64,000 nt of DNA from JAKFEW01 sp036675505 (lineage in GTDB: Bacteria > Cyanobacteriota > Sericytochromatia > S15B-MN24 > JAQBPE01), in contig JAKFEW010000143.1 in NCBI GenBank assembly GCA_036675505.1, positions 62,001 to 126,000 on the forward strand, in the 5' to 3' direction. How positions within the stretch are numbered: the stretch's first letter is position 1; the number at the start of each line of letters is the position of its first letter. Both the position numbers and the translations under genes were made by a program. Below are positions 49,089-58,224 of this stretch, piece after piece. The notes below the pieces were generated by a model. The model worked only from the letters and a program-made list of their open reading frames with translations. It was not told the origin of the DNA and did no database searches.

Positions 49089-49153
49089 GCGGTGTTCCGC
49101 CTGAGTGCCCACGGTTTCGGCCGGAGGCGCCAGGTCGACAGCTAGAGGTCCTC

Positions 49154-50110
49154 ATGATTTTGACGGTCACCCTGAACGCGGCGATCGACAAGACCCACGT
49201 GATTCCGGGGTTCGGCGTCGGCGCGGTGAACCGCCCCAGCCAGGTGTTGGCGCTCGCCGGCGGCAAGGGGATCAACGTGGCGCGCGTGTTGCGCGCGCTG
49301 GGCGAGCCGGTGCTCGCGACCGGCTTCGTGGCCGGCCATACCGGCTCCCACGTGCTCGCGTTGATGGACGCCGAGGGCATCCCCCACGACTTCCAGCGCC
49401 TGCCGGCGGGCGAGACCCGCACGTGTCTCGCGGTGGTCCACCCCGAGGGCCCCCCGCACACCGAAATCAACGAGCCCGGGCCGCAGGTCGCGTCGGCGGC
49501 CTTCGAGGCCTTCGTGGCCCGCTACGAGGCACTCTTGCCACGCGCCTCCTGGGTCGCGCTGTCGGGCTCGCTGCCGCCGGGCCTCGACGCGGAGGCGTAT
49601 CTCCGGCTGATCGCGCTCGCCAGGCGAGCCGGCAAGCCGGTCTCGCTGGATACGAGCGGCCCGGAGCTGCCCGGCGCGTTGGTGGGCGCGCCGGACGTGG
49701 CGAAGCCGAATCAGGGGGAAGCCGAGCTGGTCCTGGGGAGCCCGGTCACGCTCGACAACGCGGCAGCGGCGCTCGCGCAGCTTCGTGCGCTCGGGCCGCG
49801 CGTGGTGGCCCTGACGCTGGGCGGCGCGGGGGCGGCGATCGCCGCCGACGGTGAGGCCTGGTGGATCGCGGCGCCCGACGTGCGCGTGATCAACCCGATC
49901 GGCTCGGGCGATTCCTTCCTGGCGGCGATGATCGCGTTGACCAACCGCGGCGCCACGCTGGCCGAAGCCGCGCGTTGGGGCGTCGCGGCCGGCTCCGCGA
50001 ACGCCGCGGTGCCAGGCGCCGCCGCCTGCACGCGGGAGGACATCGAGGCCCTGCTGCCGCGCACGCTCGTCGTTCCGCTCAGCGAGGCGCCGACCCTGAT
50101 CGGTCGCTAG
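49154..50110 (+). CDS. PfkB-family kinase (1-phosphofructokinase/tagatose-6-P kinase-like), first copy
   Basis: 318 residues, ribokinase fold of the LacC/FruK type. It starts MILTVTLNAAIDKTH, the 1-PFK signature. It has the first PfkB motif GGKGINVARVLRALG and the catalytic Asp in NPIGSGDSFLAAM. It could phosphorylate fructose-1-phosphate, tagatose-6-phosphate or fructose-6-phosphate. No PTS genes are nearby. ATG at 49154 follows GAGG. The next gene is a paralog. Confidence 0.88.
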   Translation: MILTVTLNAAIDKTHVIPGFGVGAVNRPSQVLALAGGKGINVARVLRALGEPVLATGFVAGHTGSHVLALMDAEGIPHDFQRLPAGETRTCLAVVHPEGPPHTEINEPGPQVASAAFEAFVARYEALLPRASWVALSGSLPPGLDAEAYLRLIALARRAGKPVSLDTSGPELPGALVGAPDVAKPNQGEAELVLGSPVTLDNAAAALAQLRALGPRVVALTLGGAGAAIAADGEAWWIAAPDVRVINPIGSGDSFLAAMIALTNRGATLAEAARWGVAAGSANAAVPGAAACTREDIEALLPRTLVVPLSEAPTLIGR

Positions 50111-50147
50111 CCGGGGTAAAATGCGACCACCTTGTGAGGAGGTCGCC

Positions 50148-51092
50148 ATGCTCGCCACTGTCACGCTCAATCCGTCGCTCGACAAGACGATCTACGTCAA
50201 CGAGCTCGTGCTCGACGACACCAACCGCGCCGAGCGCTACCGGCTGGACCCGGGCGGCAAGGGCCTGAACGTCTCGCGCGTGCTGTGGGAGCTCGGCCAG
50301 AAGTCGATCCTGTTCGGCTTCCTGGGCGGCGACACCGGCCGACGCGTCGAGAAGTACCTGCTCGACGAGGGCCTGACGGTCGACTTCAACTGGACCGTCG
50401 GCGAGACGCGCGAGAACCTGATCATCCAGAAGGGCGACGAGCGGGTCCAGACCAAGATCTCGATGCCCGGCCCCACCATCCGCGACGACGAGCTGCACCG
50501 CCTCCAGCGCAAGATTGCCGGCCGCACCGGCGACTACCACTGGATCGCCTTCTCGGGCTCGATCCCGCCCGGCCTCGACAAGGGCGTCTACCGCGTGCTG
50601 GCCGAGGAGGCCACGCTGCGCGGCGACAAGGTCGTGCTCGACGCGGACGGCGAGGCGTTGCGGCTCGGGCTGCAGGCCAAGCCGTTCATGATCAAGCCGA
50701 ACCTGCACGAGCTCCAGCGCATGATCGGCCGGGAGCTGCCCACGCCCGAAGCCGTGCACGCGGCCCTGGACGAGATCCTGAGCGGCGGGCTCGTCGAGCT
50801 GATCATCCTCAGCAACGGCCCCGAAGAGGTGATCGCGGCGACCCGGCGCGAGCGGTTCCTCGCCCGCCCGCCGAAGGTCGAGGTGAAAAGCACCGTCGGC
50901 GCCGGAGACTCGCTGATCGCGGGCTTCCTGAACAAGTACACCCAGGGCGCCGGGCTCGAGGAGTCGCTCTGCTGGGGCCTGGCCGCGGGCGCCGCTTGCG
51001 TTTCCGCCTACGGCACCGAGCTCGCTCACTTCGCCGACGTGGTGCGGCTGGCGCCCCAGGTCACGATCGAGCCGATCAAGTCCAAAGTTTGA
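50148..51092 (+). CDS. PfkB-family kinase, second copy
   Basis: 314 residues. Same family as the upstream gene but clearly diverged: starts MLATVTLNPSLDKTIYV, GGKGLNVSR, FSGSIPPGLD, and the catalytic STVGAGDSLIAGF. GAGGAGG lies before the ATG, and a -10-like TAAAAT (50117-50122) offers a separate promoter. The pair may have split substrates (fructose-1-P and fructose-6-P or tagatose-6-P). Confidence 0.88.
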   Translation: MLATVTLNPSLDKTIYVNELVLDDTNRAERYRLDPGGKGLNVSRVLWELGQKSILFGFLGGDTGRRVEKYLLDEGLTVDFNWTVGETRENLIIQKGDERVQTKISMPGPTIRDDELHRLQRKIAGRTGDYHWIAFSGSIPPGLDKGVYRVLAEEATLRGDKVVLDADGEALRLGLQAKPFMIKPNLHELQRMIGRELPTPEAVHAALDEILSGGLVELIILSNGPEEVIAATRRERFLARPPKVEVKSTVGAGDSLIAGFLNKYTQGAGLEESLCWGLAAGAACVSAYGTELAHFADVVRLAPQVTIEPIKSKV

Positions 51093-51144
51093 AGGCCTGG
51101 CCCAAGAACTGAGGCTCCCGGCTCGGGCCGTGCCCGCGATCTGC

Positions 51145-51150
51145 TACGAT
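51145..51150 (+). promoter_or_regulatory. -10 element directly before hemW (leaderless start)
   Basis: TACGAT ends six bases before the ATG at 51157. The predicted transcription start coincides with the start codon, and there is no Shine-Dalgarno, which together indicate a leaderless mRNA. Confidence 0.5.
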
Positions 51151-51156
51151 CGGGGT

Positions 51157-52338
51157 ATGGCCACCGAAACCCCCGTCCGCACGCCCGATCACGCCGCCCT
51201 CTTCCCGGCGGCCGGGCTCTACCTCCATTTCCCGTTCTGCGCGAAGAAGTGCCTGTATTGCGATTTCCCCTCCTTCGCGGGCCAGGACGACCAGATGCGC
51301 GCCTACGTCGACGCGCTGCTGCGCGAGATCGACGCCGCGCCGCGGCTGCGCGTGCGCACCATCTTCCTGGGCGGCGGCACGCCGAGCTACCTGCCGGGCC
51401 CGTGGATGGGCGAGGTGCTGGCGCGCATCTTCGATCATTTCGAGGTGGAGCCCGGCGCCGAGGTCACGATGGAGGCGAACCCGGGCAACGAGCGGTTGCA
51501 CGACGGCGCCAGGCCCTCGGAGTGGCGCCGCTTCCGCGAGATGGGCGTGAACCGCGTGTCGCTCGGCGTCCAGTCCTTCGACCCGGTCGTCCTGGCCGGC
51601 CTGGGACGCATCCACTCACCGGATGACGCGCTCCAGGCGGTCGCCGCCGTGAAGGCGGGCGGCTTCGCGAACCTGAGCATCGACCTCATGTACGGGCTGC
51701 CTGGCCAGACGCCCGAAGTCTGGCGCGACACGCTCCGGCGCGCCGTGGCGCTCGACCTGCCCCACCTTTCCGCTTACAGCCTGATCGTCGAGCCGCACAC
51801 GCCGTTCGAAGCCGCGGCCAGGCAAGGCAAGCTCGCCCTGCCGAGCGAGGATGCCGAGCGTGAGATGGCGGCGACCACCGAGGAGGTCCTCGGCGCCGCC
51901 GGCTACACCCAATACGAAGTCTCGAACTGGGCCCGTCCGGGCTTCGAGAGCCGCCACAACCGCGTCTACTGGCGCAACGAGCCCTGGCTGGGCCTGGGCT
52001 CGGGCGCACACAGCTACCACGACCGCCGCCGCTGGGCCAACCCGACCACGATCCCCGCCTACCTGGCCACCGGGCCGACGCCGCCACCGGCCGAGCCCCA
52101 GGCCGTGCAGGAAGAACTCGAGGAAACGATGTTCATGGGCCTCCGGCTGACGCGCGAAGGCGTCGAGGACGCCCGCTTCCGCGCGCGGTTCGGGGTCGGC
52201 ATCCTGGACCGGTTCGGCGGCGTCGTCGGGGAGCTCGCGGACCGCGACCTGGTCGTTTGGGACGGCGATCGGCTGGTGCTGACGCCCACCGGCTTGCCGC
52301 TCGCCAATGACGTGTTCGCGGCGTTCATCGGCGCCTGA
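51157..52338 (+). CDS. hemW: HemW-like radical SAM heme chaperone
   Basis: 393 residues, related to oxygen-independent coproporphyrinogen oxidase but of the HemW group. The radical SAM Cys motif is C-A-K-K-C-L-Y-C (about 28-35) and GGGTPSYL follows. The heme-binding HN-x-x-Y-W motif is present (SRHNRVYW). HemW inserts heme into respiratory proteins. Lacking the HemN fourth-Cys pattern, it is unlikely to be coproporphyrinogen dehydrogenase. Start ATG at 51157 from the -10 position. Confidence 0.9.
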   Translation: MATETPVRTPDHAALFPAAGLYLHFPFCAKKCLYCDFPSFAGQDDQMRAYVDALLREIDAAPRLRVRTIFLGGGTPSYLPGPWMGEVLARIFDHFEVEPGAEVTMEANPGNERLHDGARPSEWRRFREMGVNRVSLGVQSFDPVVLAGLGRIHSPDDALQAVAAVKAGGFANLSIDLMYGLPGQTPEVWRDTLRRAVALDLPHLSAYSLIVEPHTPFEAAARQGKLALPSEDAEREMAATTEEVLGAAGYTQYEVSNWARPGFESRHNRVYWRNEPWLGLGSGAHSYHDRRRWANPTTIPAYLATGPTPPPAEPQAVQEELEETMFMGLRLTREGVEDARFRARFGVGILDRFGGVVGELADRDLVVWDGDRLVLTPTGLPLANDVFAAFIGA

Positions 52339-52344
52339 AGCGGG

Positions 52345-53829
52345 CTACTGAATCGAGACCGCCTGGATCCGCTTGAATTCGTCGCGGTACTTCTTGACGA
52401 GGTCCGGCGCGTTGCGGAAGACCAGCATGTTCTCGTCGTTGGTTTCCTGGGCGTTCGAGGAGAAGTTGAACGAGCCCATGATGAGCGTGTGGTCGTCGAC
52501 GATGATGACCTTGTGGTGCATCAACGCCGGGTTCGTGTCGATGCGGACGTCGAGGTTGCCGTTCATGGCGGCTTCCTGCGGGTTCATCACCTTGTACTCG
52601 CTCGTGCGGATCGAAGCCTGACTCTTCTCGAAGACGCCCTCCACCTTGACGCCCTTGCCGGCCTTGGCGAGCATCGCGGCGCCGATGTCGTCGTCGTGGA
52701 AGCTGAAGGCCATGAACTGGATGCTGTGCCGGGCCTTGGCGATTTCGTCGAGGATCGCCTGTTTCGAGCCCTTCTGCGCGCTCATGAAGGGCGAGAAGTA
52801 CGCCTCGACCTCGGCGTCGCCGAGCTTCGCGCGGCGCAGGATCGGGTGGTCGTCGGCCGGGTTGTCGTTGGTGGGCTTGTCCACGCCGAAGTTCTTGTGG
52901 ACGTACATCTTGTCGAACTCGTGGGTGTAGATCCGCGCGAGCTCCGGCGACTCGATCCGCATCGCGTTGTTGTTCTCGTGGTGGGTGCCACCTTCGGTGA
53001 TGTTGTAAGAACCGGTCCAAACGGTCTGGCCGTTCGCGACGAGGAACTTGTCATGCATCAGGCCGCCGCGGTCGTCGGGCAGGACGTCGATGCCGGCCGC
53101 CTTGAGCTTCTGGATCATGGGGCGCAGCGCCGTGCCGTCAGGCGTTTCGTAGTATTCCTTCTCCGTCACGAGGCGCACCTTGACGCCCCGGCGGGCGGCG
53201 CGGCACAGCGCCTCGGTGACGTTGTCGACGCCGATCGAGAAGAACGCGCCGTCGAGCGTGCCGCCGGGCGCCACCGAGTCGATCAGGGCGACGAGGTGCT
53301 TGTCCGGGTTGTTCGGATCGGCGTGGGTCGCGGCCTCGTTCTCGGCCATCGCCTGGGCGTTCGTCTTGCCGTTCACGGCACCGGCGTACGCGTTGGTGAA
53401 GAAGACCGAAACGCCGGGCGTGACGCCGGGGCGGATCGGCTCCGGCGTGGGCGGCTGCGGCGCCGGAGGCTGTGGAACGGGCGGCTGTGGAACGGGCGGC
53501 TGGGGCACCGGCGGCTGCGGGGTGGGCGGCAGCGGCGCGGGCGTTGGCTGGAACAGGCGCGCCAGCCAGTCGAAGAACCTGGCGACGAGGCCCTTCTTGG
53601 GCGGCGTGGCCGCCTGGGGTTGGGCGGCCGTGGCCTGGGCGAGGAAGTTGGGCAACGCGCCCTGCGCCGTGGCCGAGATCGCGAGCCTGTCGCCGCCGGC
53701 AGGCGTCGCGGCGGGTGCGGCCTGGGGCTGCTGCTGGGCCGCGGCGCGCACGCGCCGGTAGTCGCCAACCGCGGCGGGACGCGCGGTCGGGGTGTTGGCG
53801 GAGCTGGCGTCGGGGCGGCGAATCGTCAT
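52345..53829 (-). CDS. Phospholipase D-like protein with proline-rich linker
   Basis: 494 residues. An N-terminal disordered region (about 1-95) is followed by a repeated PVPQP linker (about 96-130). Two PLD half-domains come next. The first HKD-type motif reads H-D-K-x4-N (LMHDKFLVANGQTVWTGSYN), so the usual Asp is Asn. The second is a complete H-H-K-x4-D (LMHHKVIIVDDHTLIMGSFN). Both keep the GS-x-N tail, so it could be a nuclease or lipase with reduced activity. There is no obvious N-terminal signal peptide. It is convergent with hemW. Confidence 0.85.
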   Translation of the reverse strand: MTIRRPDASSANTPTARPAAVGDYRRVRAAAQQQPQAAPAATPAGGDRLAISATAQGALPNFLAQATAAQPQAATPPKKGLVARFFDWLARLFQPTPAPLPPTPQPPVPQPPVPQPPVPQPPAPQPPTPEPIRPGVTPGVSVFFTNAYAGAVNGKTNAQAMAENEAATHADPNNPDKHLVALIDSVAPGGTLDGAFFSIGVDNVTEALCRAARRGVKVRLVTEKEYYETPDGTALRPMIQKLKAAGIDVLPDDRGGLMHDKFLVANGQTVWTGSYNITEGGTHHENNNAMRIESPELARIYTHEFDKMYVHKNFGVDKPTNDNPADDHPILRRAKLGDAEVEAYFSPFMSAQKGSKQAILDEIAKARHSIQFMAFSFHDDDIGAAMLAKAGKGVKVEGVFEKSQASIRTSEYKVMNPQEAAMNGNLDVRIDTNPALMHHKVIIVDDHTLIMGSFNFSSNAQETNDENMLVFRNAPDLVKKYRDEFKRIQAVSIQ

Positions 53830-54020
53830 GCGGGCACCTTTGGCGTGGTTCGAGGCTTCCGAAAGTTATCGACCGGTTCGCCGCCTGCTCGATAAAGGCT
53901 GAGTGAAATAGCGTTTAAAAAGGCTTAACGTCGAGAATTAGGCCTTTCCCTGCCCGTTGTGAGCCCCGGATCCGCGTGTTTAAGATGGGAAGTGGTCTTG
54001 TCCGCGCGCGGAGGGAAACG

Positions 54021-56288
54021 ATGTCCATCCACGAGGAGCACGGTGCGCGCCCGGAGGGCGTGGAGATCGGCGGCGAGCAGTTCCTGCTCGACGAGGATCT
54101 GAACCAAATACTGCGCGAAGGCGTGCCGGCGGTGCTCGAGCCCTGCCGGCACATCCGCCAGGTGATCAAGCAGGACGACCTCTTCCTCGTCACGGACGTG
54201 GACGGCAGCGTCTACAACCGCTGCAAGTGCGGCACGGGCCTCTATTTCAAGGACACGCGCTTCCTGAACGGCTGGGAGCTGAGGCTGGAGGGCGCCGCCC
54301 CCACGCTGCTCTCGAGCTCGGCCGAACGGAACTACCTTTCCCGCATCGAATACATGAATGGCCAGATGACGCTGCGTGACGGCACGTTGGTGCCCCAGGA
54401 AAGCATCTACATCGCGTCGCACCGCGTGATCCGCGAGTACATCCACGAGCGCCTCGAGCTCGTGAACTACAACCCGTTCCCGGTCACGCTGCGCCTGGCT
54501 TTCTTCCTGAGCGCGGACTTCTCGGACATGTTCGAGGTGCGTGGCGCGTTCCGCGGCGATCGCGGCCGTTTCTTCCGGCCCAAGATGCGCGATCGCGACG
54601 TCGTGCTCACCTACCAGGGCGCGGACCACCTGCTGCGGCGCACGCGCGCCACGTTCAGCGAGTCGCCGCACGCGATGCGCCCGGCCAGCCTGCCGCATGG
54701 CTCGGGCGTGACGGTGGAGTTCGAGATCCAGATCGCGGGCGGCGGCGGCCGCACGACGCTCGAGACCACGATCGAGCCTTTGCTCGAGGGCCAGGAGGAC
54801 CTGCCCGCGATCCGCCGCTTCGACGACATGTCCGCCGGGCTGCATGCCGAGCAACAGCGCCGCAAGCAAGGGCTCTCGCGGCTCTCGAGCGACAACGAGA
54901 TCTACAACCTCGTGCTCGACCGCAGCGTGCTCGACATCGAGTCGCTGAGCTCGATCCAGCCGGACACCGGCATGTACATAGCGGCCGGCATTCCCTGGTT
55001 CGCCTGCCCCTTCGGACGGGACGCGCTGATCGCGGCGTACCAGACCCTGATCCTCGGGCCCGAGCTCGCGAAGGGCACGCTGCGCTACCTCGCGAAGTAC
55101 CAGGGCAAGGACGTGAACGACTACCGGGACGAGGAACCCGGCAAGATCATGCACGAGATCCGCTACGGCGAGCTGACGAACCTGGGCCAGGTGCCGCATT
55201 CGCCTTACTACGGCTCGATCGACGCGACGCCCTTGTTCCTGATCTTGATCAGCGAGACGTTCCGCTGGACCGGCGATCTCGAGTTCGTGCGGGAGATGTG
55301 GGAGCCCGTCGAGCAGGCCCTCATGTGGATCGACGCCTACGGCGACCTGGATGGCGACGGCTTCCTCGAGTACGCGACGCGCTCGCCGCTCGGCCTCTTC
55401 AACCAGTGCTGGAAGGACTCGAACAGCAGCAACATCAACCCGGACTTCACGATCGCCCAGCCGCCGATCGCCGTGGCCGAGGTCCAGGGCTACGTGTACG
55501 ACGCGAAGCGCCGCATGGCCGAGCTCTGCTACGTGATGGACCTGCGCGTGATGGGCGATCGCCTCGTGCGCGAGGCCGAGGACCTCAAGCTGGCCTTCAA
55601 CAAGTCCTTCTGGTCCGAGCAGGACGGCTTCTACGTGATCGCGCTCGACCGTGACAAGAAGCAGGTGCGCACCCTGGCCTCGAACATCGGCCACGGCCTC
55701 TGGAACGGCATCGTCGACGAGGCGCGCATCCCGGTGGTCGCGCGCCAGATGGTCGCGCCGGACATGTTCAGCGGCTGGGGCATCCGCACGCTGGCAGCCT
55801 CCATGCCACCCTACAACCCGCTCAGCTACCACAACGGCTCGATCTGGCCGCACGACAACAGCCTGATCGCGAAGGGGCTCTCCGACAACGGCTTCAGCGA
55901 CGAGGCGCTCAAGGTGATGAACGCGCTGTACGACGCGTCGCTGCAATTCCCTTATTTCCGCCTGCCGGAGCTGTTCTGCGGCTTCCCGCGCGCCGGGGAC
56001 ATGGACAAGCCGGTGCCCTATCCGGTGGCCTGCGCGCCGCAAGCCTGGGCCGCGGGGGCGACGCTGCTGCTGCTCCAATCGATCCTCGGCTTGAACCCCG
56101 ATGCGGCGCGCCACCAGCTGCTGATCCGCCGCCCGACGATGCCGCCCTGGCTCGAAAACGTGTACCTGCGGGGGCTGCGTATCGGCGACACCACGGTCGA
56201 CCTGCAGTTCATGCAGACGAACGGCGTGACCACGGCGCGCGTCCTCTCGAAGCAGGGCGGCCACTTGAAGATCCTGATCGAGGGCTGA
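54021..56288 (+). CDS. Amylo-alpha-1,6-glucosidase-type glycosidase (GDE_N plus (alpha/alpha)6 barrel)
   Basis: 755 residues. An N-terminal GDE_N-like beta domain (about 45-290) is followed by a (alpha/alpha)6 glycoside hydrolase barrel with the conserved GIPWFACPFGRDAL and HNGSIWPHDN motifs. It resembles actinobacterial and cyanobacterial amylo-alpha-1,6-glucosidases of glycogen or trehalose/oligosaccharide metabolism. Substrate unproven. ATG at 54021 has GGAGG seven bases upstream. No partner gene is adjacent. Confidence 0.85.
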   Translation: MSIHEEHGARPEGVEIGGEQFLLDEDLNQILREGVPAVLEPCRHIRQVIKQDDLFLVTDVDGSVYNRCKCGTGLYFKDTRFLNGWELRLEGAAPTLLSSSAERNYLSRIEYMNGQMTLRDGTLVPQESIYIASHRVIREYIHERLELVNYNPFPVTLRLAFFLSADFSDMFEVRGAFRGDRGRFFRPKMRDRDVVLTYQGADHLLRRTRATFSESPHAMRPASLPHGSGVTVEFEIQIAGGGGRTTLETTIEPLLEGQEDLPAIRRFDDMSAGLHAEQQRRKQGLSRLSSDNEIYNLVLDRSVLDIESLSSIQPDTGMYIAAGIPWFACPFGRDALIAAYQTLILGPELAKGTLRYLAKYQGKDVNDYRDEEPGKIMHEIRYGELTNLGQVPHSPYYGSIDATPLFLILISETFRWTGDLEFVREMWEPVEQALMWIDAYGDLDGDGFLEYATRSPLGLFNQCWKDSNSSNINPDFTIAQPPIAVAEVQGYVYDAKRRMAELCYVMDLRVMGDRLVREAEDLKLAFNKSFWSEQDGFYVIALDRDKKQVRTLASNIGHGLWNGIVDEARIPVVARQMVAPDMFSGWGIRTLAASMPPYNPLSYHNGSIWPHDNSLIAKGLSDNGFSDEALKVMNALYDASLQFPYFRLPELFCGFPRAGDMDKPVPYPVACAPQAWAAGATLLLLQSILGLNPDAARHQLLIRRPTMPPWLENVYLRGLRIGDTTVDLQFMQTNGVTTARVLSKQGGHLKILIEG

Positions 56289-56332
56289 GAGTCGAAGCTG
56301 AACAGCCTCACGGGGCGCCGACGAGCAGCGTG

Positions 56333-56773
56333 TCAGGCGGTTGGCGTCCAGCGCATGGCGACGTGCGGGATGCCGGCCTCCATGAACGCCTCGCCCTCCG
56401 CGACGAAGCCGAGCTTCGCGTAGAAGGTCGCCGCGTGGGTCTGGCTCTCGAGGTAGGCGCCGGGCGCCCCGGCCGCGACGAGATCGCGCATGATCGCCCG
56501 CATGACCGCGGCGCCCACGCCCCGGCCCCGCCACGCCTTGATCACGGCCACGCGCCCGATCTTCCAGGTGCCGTCCGCCAGGGGCACCGCCCGGGCCGTG
56601 CCGATCACCCCGCCGGTCCCGTCCTGCGCCACCCAGTGGCGGGCGGTCGCGTCCAGCGCGTCCATCTCGAGGTCCGCGGGCACGCCCTGCTCGTCGACGA
56701 AGACCGCCAGGCGGACGGCCCTGGCGGCTTCCCAGTCGGCGGCGCTCGCGATCGGGAATACGGCGATGGTCAT
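56333..56773 (-). CDS. GNAT family acetyltransferase (ElaA/YjcF-like)
   Basis: 146 residues. The acetyl-CoA motif is IGRVAVIKAWRGRGVGAAVMRAIM (R-G-x-G-x-G/A core). It begins with VRLAVFVDEQGVPADLEMDALD, as in YjcF/ElaA. Substrate unknown. AGGAGG lies four bases before the ATG at 56773. It is divergent from the cupin gene, sharing its promoter region. Confidence 0.9.
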   Translation of the reverse strand: MTIAVFPIASAADWEAARAVRLAVFVDEQGVPADLEMDALDATARHWVAQDGTGGVIGTARAVPLADGTWKIGRVAVIKAWRGRGVGAAVMRAIMRDLVAAGAPGAYLESQTHAATFYAKLGFVAEGEAFMEAGIPHVAMRWTPTA

Positions 56774-56784
56774 GGGACCTCCTG

Positions 56785-56790
56785 TATACT
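56785..56790 (+). promoter_or_regulatory. -10 element of the cupin gene
   Basis: TATACT, nine bases before an ATG at 56800 and 27 before the GTG at 56818. It overlaps the ribosome-binding region of the divergent GNAT gene. Confidence 0.4.
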
Positions 56791-56817
56791 GAGCGCCCCA
56801 TGAAAGGAGCCCGCGCC

Positions 56818-57144
56818 GTGGAAATCAGGACCCTCGCCGACGTCACCCGCTTCGACGACACGAAGATGCAGAAGAACGCGATCTTCGACTCGCCGCACCT
56901 GTTTTACGACCTGTACTGCCTCGAGCCGGGCCAGGCGCAGAAGGTCCACGCCCACGACGGCGCCGACAAGGTCTACCTCGTGCTCGCGGGCACGGCGCGC
57001 GTCACGGTGGGCGCGGAGGAGGCGGACGTCGGCCCCGGTCAGGCCGTGATCGCGCGCTCCGGGCAGCCGCACGGCGTGCGGAACGAGAGCGGGGCGCGGG
57101 TCACCTGCCTGGTGACGATGGCCCCGAACCCGAACGCCGGCTAG
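56818..57144 (+). CDS. Small cupin-domain protein
   Basis: 108 residues, one double-stranded beta-helix. The metal-site motif reads KVHAHDGADKVYLVLAG (two His and a possible Asp/Lys instead of Glu) with H in GQPHGVRNESG. The GTG at 56818 is preferred because AAAGGAG lies eight bases before it, inside an upstream in-frame ATG (56800). Function unknown. It ends at the stop of the convergent gene. Confidence 0.8.
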   Translation: MEIRTLADVTRFDDTKMQKNAIFDSPHLFYDLYCLEPGQAQKVHAHDGADKVYLVLAGTARVTVGAEEADVGPGQAVIARSGQPHGVRNESGARVTCLVTMAPNPNAG

Positions 57145-57593
57145 TCACCACCGCCACGGCGGGCCTTGCGCGGCCCGCCCTCTTCCGTGATCCAGGCCTG
57201 CAGCTCGATCATCGGCGTGAAGTACTTGCGGCTGCTGCGGGCGCAAAACAGCATCACGTCGCCCTTGACCTTCTTCTGCTCTTCCGGCGAGAACCACTGC
57301 AGCTCGACGAAGTCCGGATCACACTCGGGGCACTGGCAGAGCAACTTGGCGTGGATACCGCGAATCACCTCGCGCGGCTTCTCGACGGCGCCGTCGGCCG
57401 CCGGCGGCGCCACCGGCGGCGCGTCTGCGAGCGGGCCCGAATCCGGGCCGTCGTCGGGGTCGGTGAACGCCGTGGGCGCTGGCGTCTCGGGGGCTTCGGA
57501 GGTCTCGGGCGCTTCGGAGGCGCCGGAAGCCTCGGACGCTGCGGGCGCCTCGGGGGTGGTGTCGTCCGTGGGGAGGAGCTCGTCGTCGTTCAT
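57141..57593 (-). CDS. Unknown protein with acidic N terminus and Cys motif
   Basis: 150 residues. The first 75 are disordered and Glu/Asp/Pro/Ala-rich. The second half is a compact segment, HAKLLCQCPECDPDFVELQW ... KKVKGDVMLFCARSSRKYFTP, with C86, C88, C91 and C117, which could bind Zn. It is one base after the 57595-58044 gene and overlaps the cupin stop. No family recognised. Confidence 0.6.
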   Translation of the reverse strand: MNDDELLPTDDTTPEAPAASEASGASEAPETSEAPETPAPTAFTDPDDGPDSGPLADAPPVAPPAADGAVEKPREVIRGIHAKLLCQCPECDPDFVELQWFSPEEQKKVKGDVMLFCARSSRKYFTPMIELQAWITEEGGPRKARRGGGD

Positions 57594-57594
57594 A

Positions 57595-58044
57595 TCAGCT
57601 TCCGAAGGCCAGGGCGTGCGGCCCGAGGCGGCGCGTGGCGATCACGCGGAGAAGGGAGACGCAGCACGCCGAAAGGAATTCCACCAGCCAGGCCATTTGC
57701 GCGGGGTGCAGCACCACCTTCTCCAGCTCTGGCTCGGCGTGCAGCAACGTCGCGAGCAGCGCCTGGGCCCTGATGAGGTGCTCCACGAGCAGCGACCGGC
57801 TGAACATGGGTTGTACCACCTCGACCAGCGTGCCCGCCACCGGGTCGAGCGCGTGGGCCTGTGAAACCTCGCCCGGGTCCGCGGCCAGGCGCTGGGTGAT
57901 GACGCTCATCGCGGCGATCGTCTGGCGGATCTCTCGGCGGTCGCGGTTGCCCAGGCTGCCGCCCTGCAGCTGCAGCCTGCCGAGCGCGCGGCTCACCTCG
58001 CTCCAGTTCAGGCCGACTTCATACAGCGTCGCGGCGTGGTCCAT
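57595..58044 (-). CDS. Alpha-helical cytoplasmic protein, unknown
   Basis: 149 residues, predicted mostly helical (LLVEHLIRAQALLATLLHAEPELEKVV; AWLVEFLSACCVSLLRVI). No signal peptide. ATG at 58044 has GGAGG six bases upstream. It is cotranscribed with the Cys-containing gene that follows one base later. The function is not recognised. Confidence 0.6.
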   Translation of the reverse strand: MDHAATLYEVGLNWSEVSRALGRLQLQGGSLGNRDRREIRQTIAAMSVITQRLAADPGEVSQAHALDPVAGTLVEVVQPMFSRSLLVEHLIRAQALLATLLHAEPELEKVVLHPAQMAWLVEFLSACCVSLLRVIATRRLGPHALAFGS

Positions 58045-58224
58045 GGTCGTCCTCCAAACTCGCGGGCGATCGGGTGAGCATAACATAACACGGCAAGCGA
58101 GGCATAGGCCGTGGACATTCGGTGACGGGCGTCGGTGGTGTGGACCGAGCGAGCAGGCTAAAATGCAAAGCAGGAACGCTGCCCTTTACGCTGACCCGTC
58201 GTTGCCTCGAAAGGATCCCACTTC

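Noticed and set aside
51157..52338. Coproporphyrinogen III dehydrogenase (HemN)
   Set aside because: The HNxxYW heme motif and length fit HemW, and the HemN-specific N-terminal Cys arrangement is lacking.
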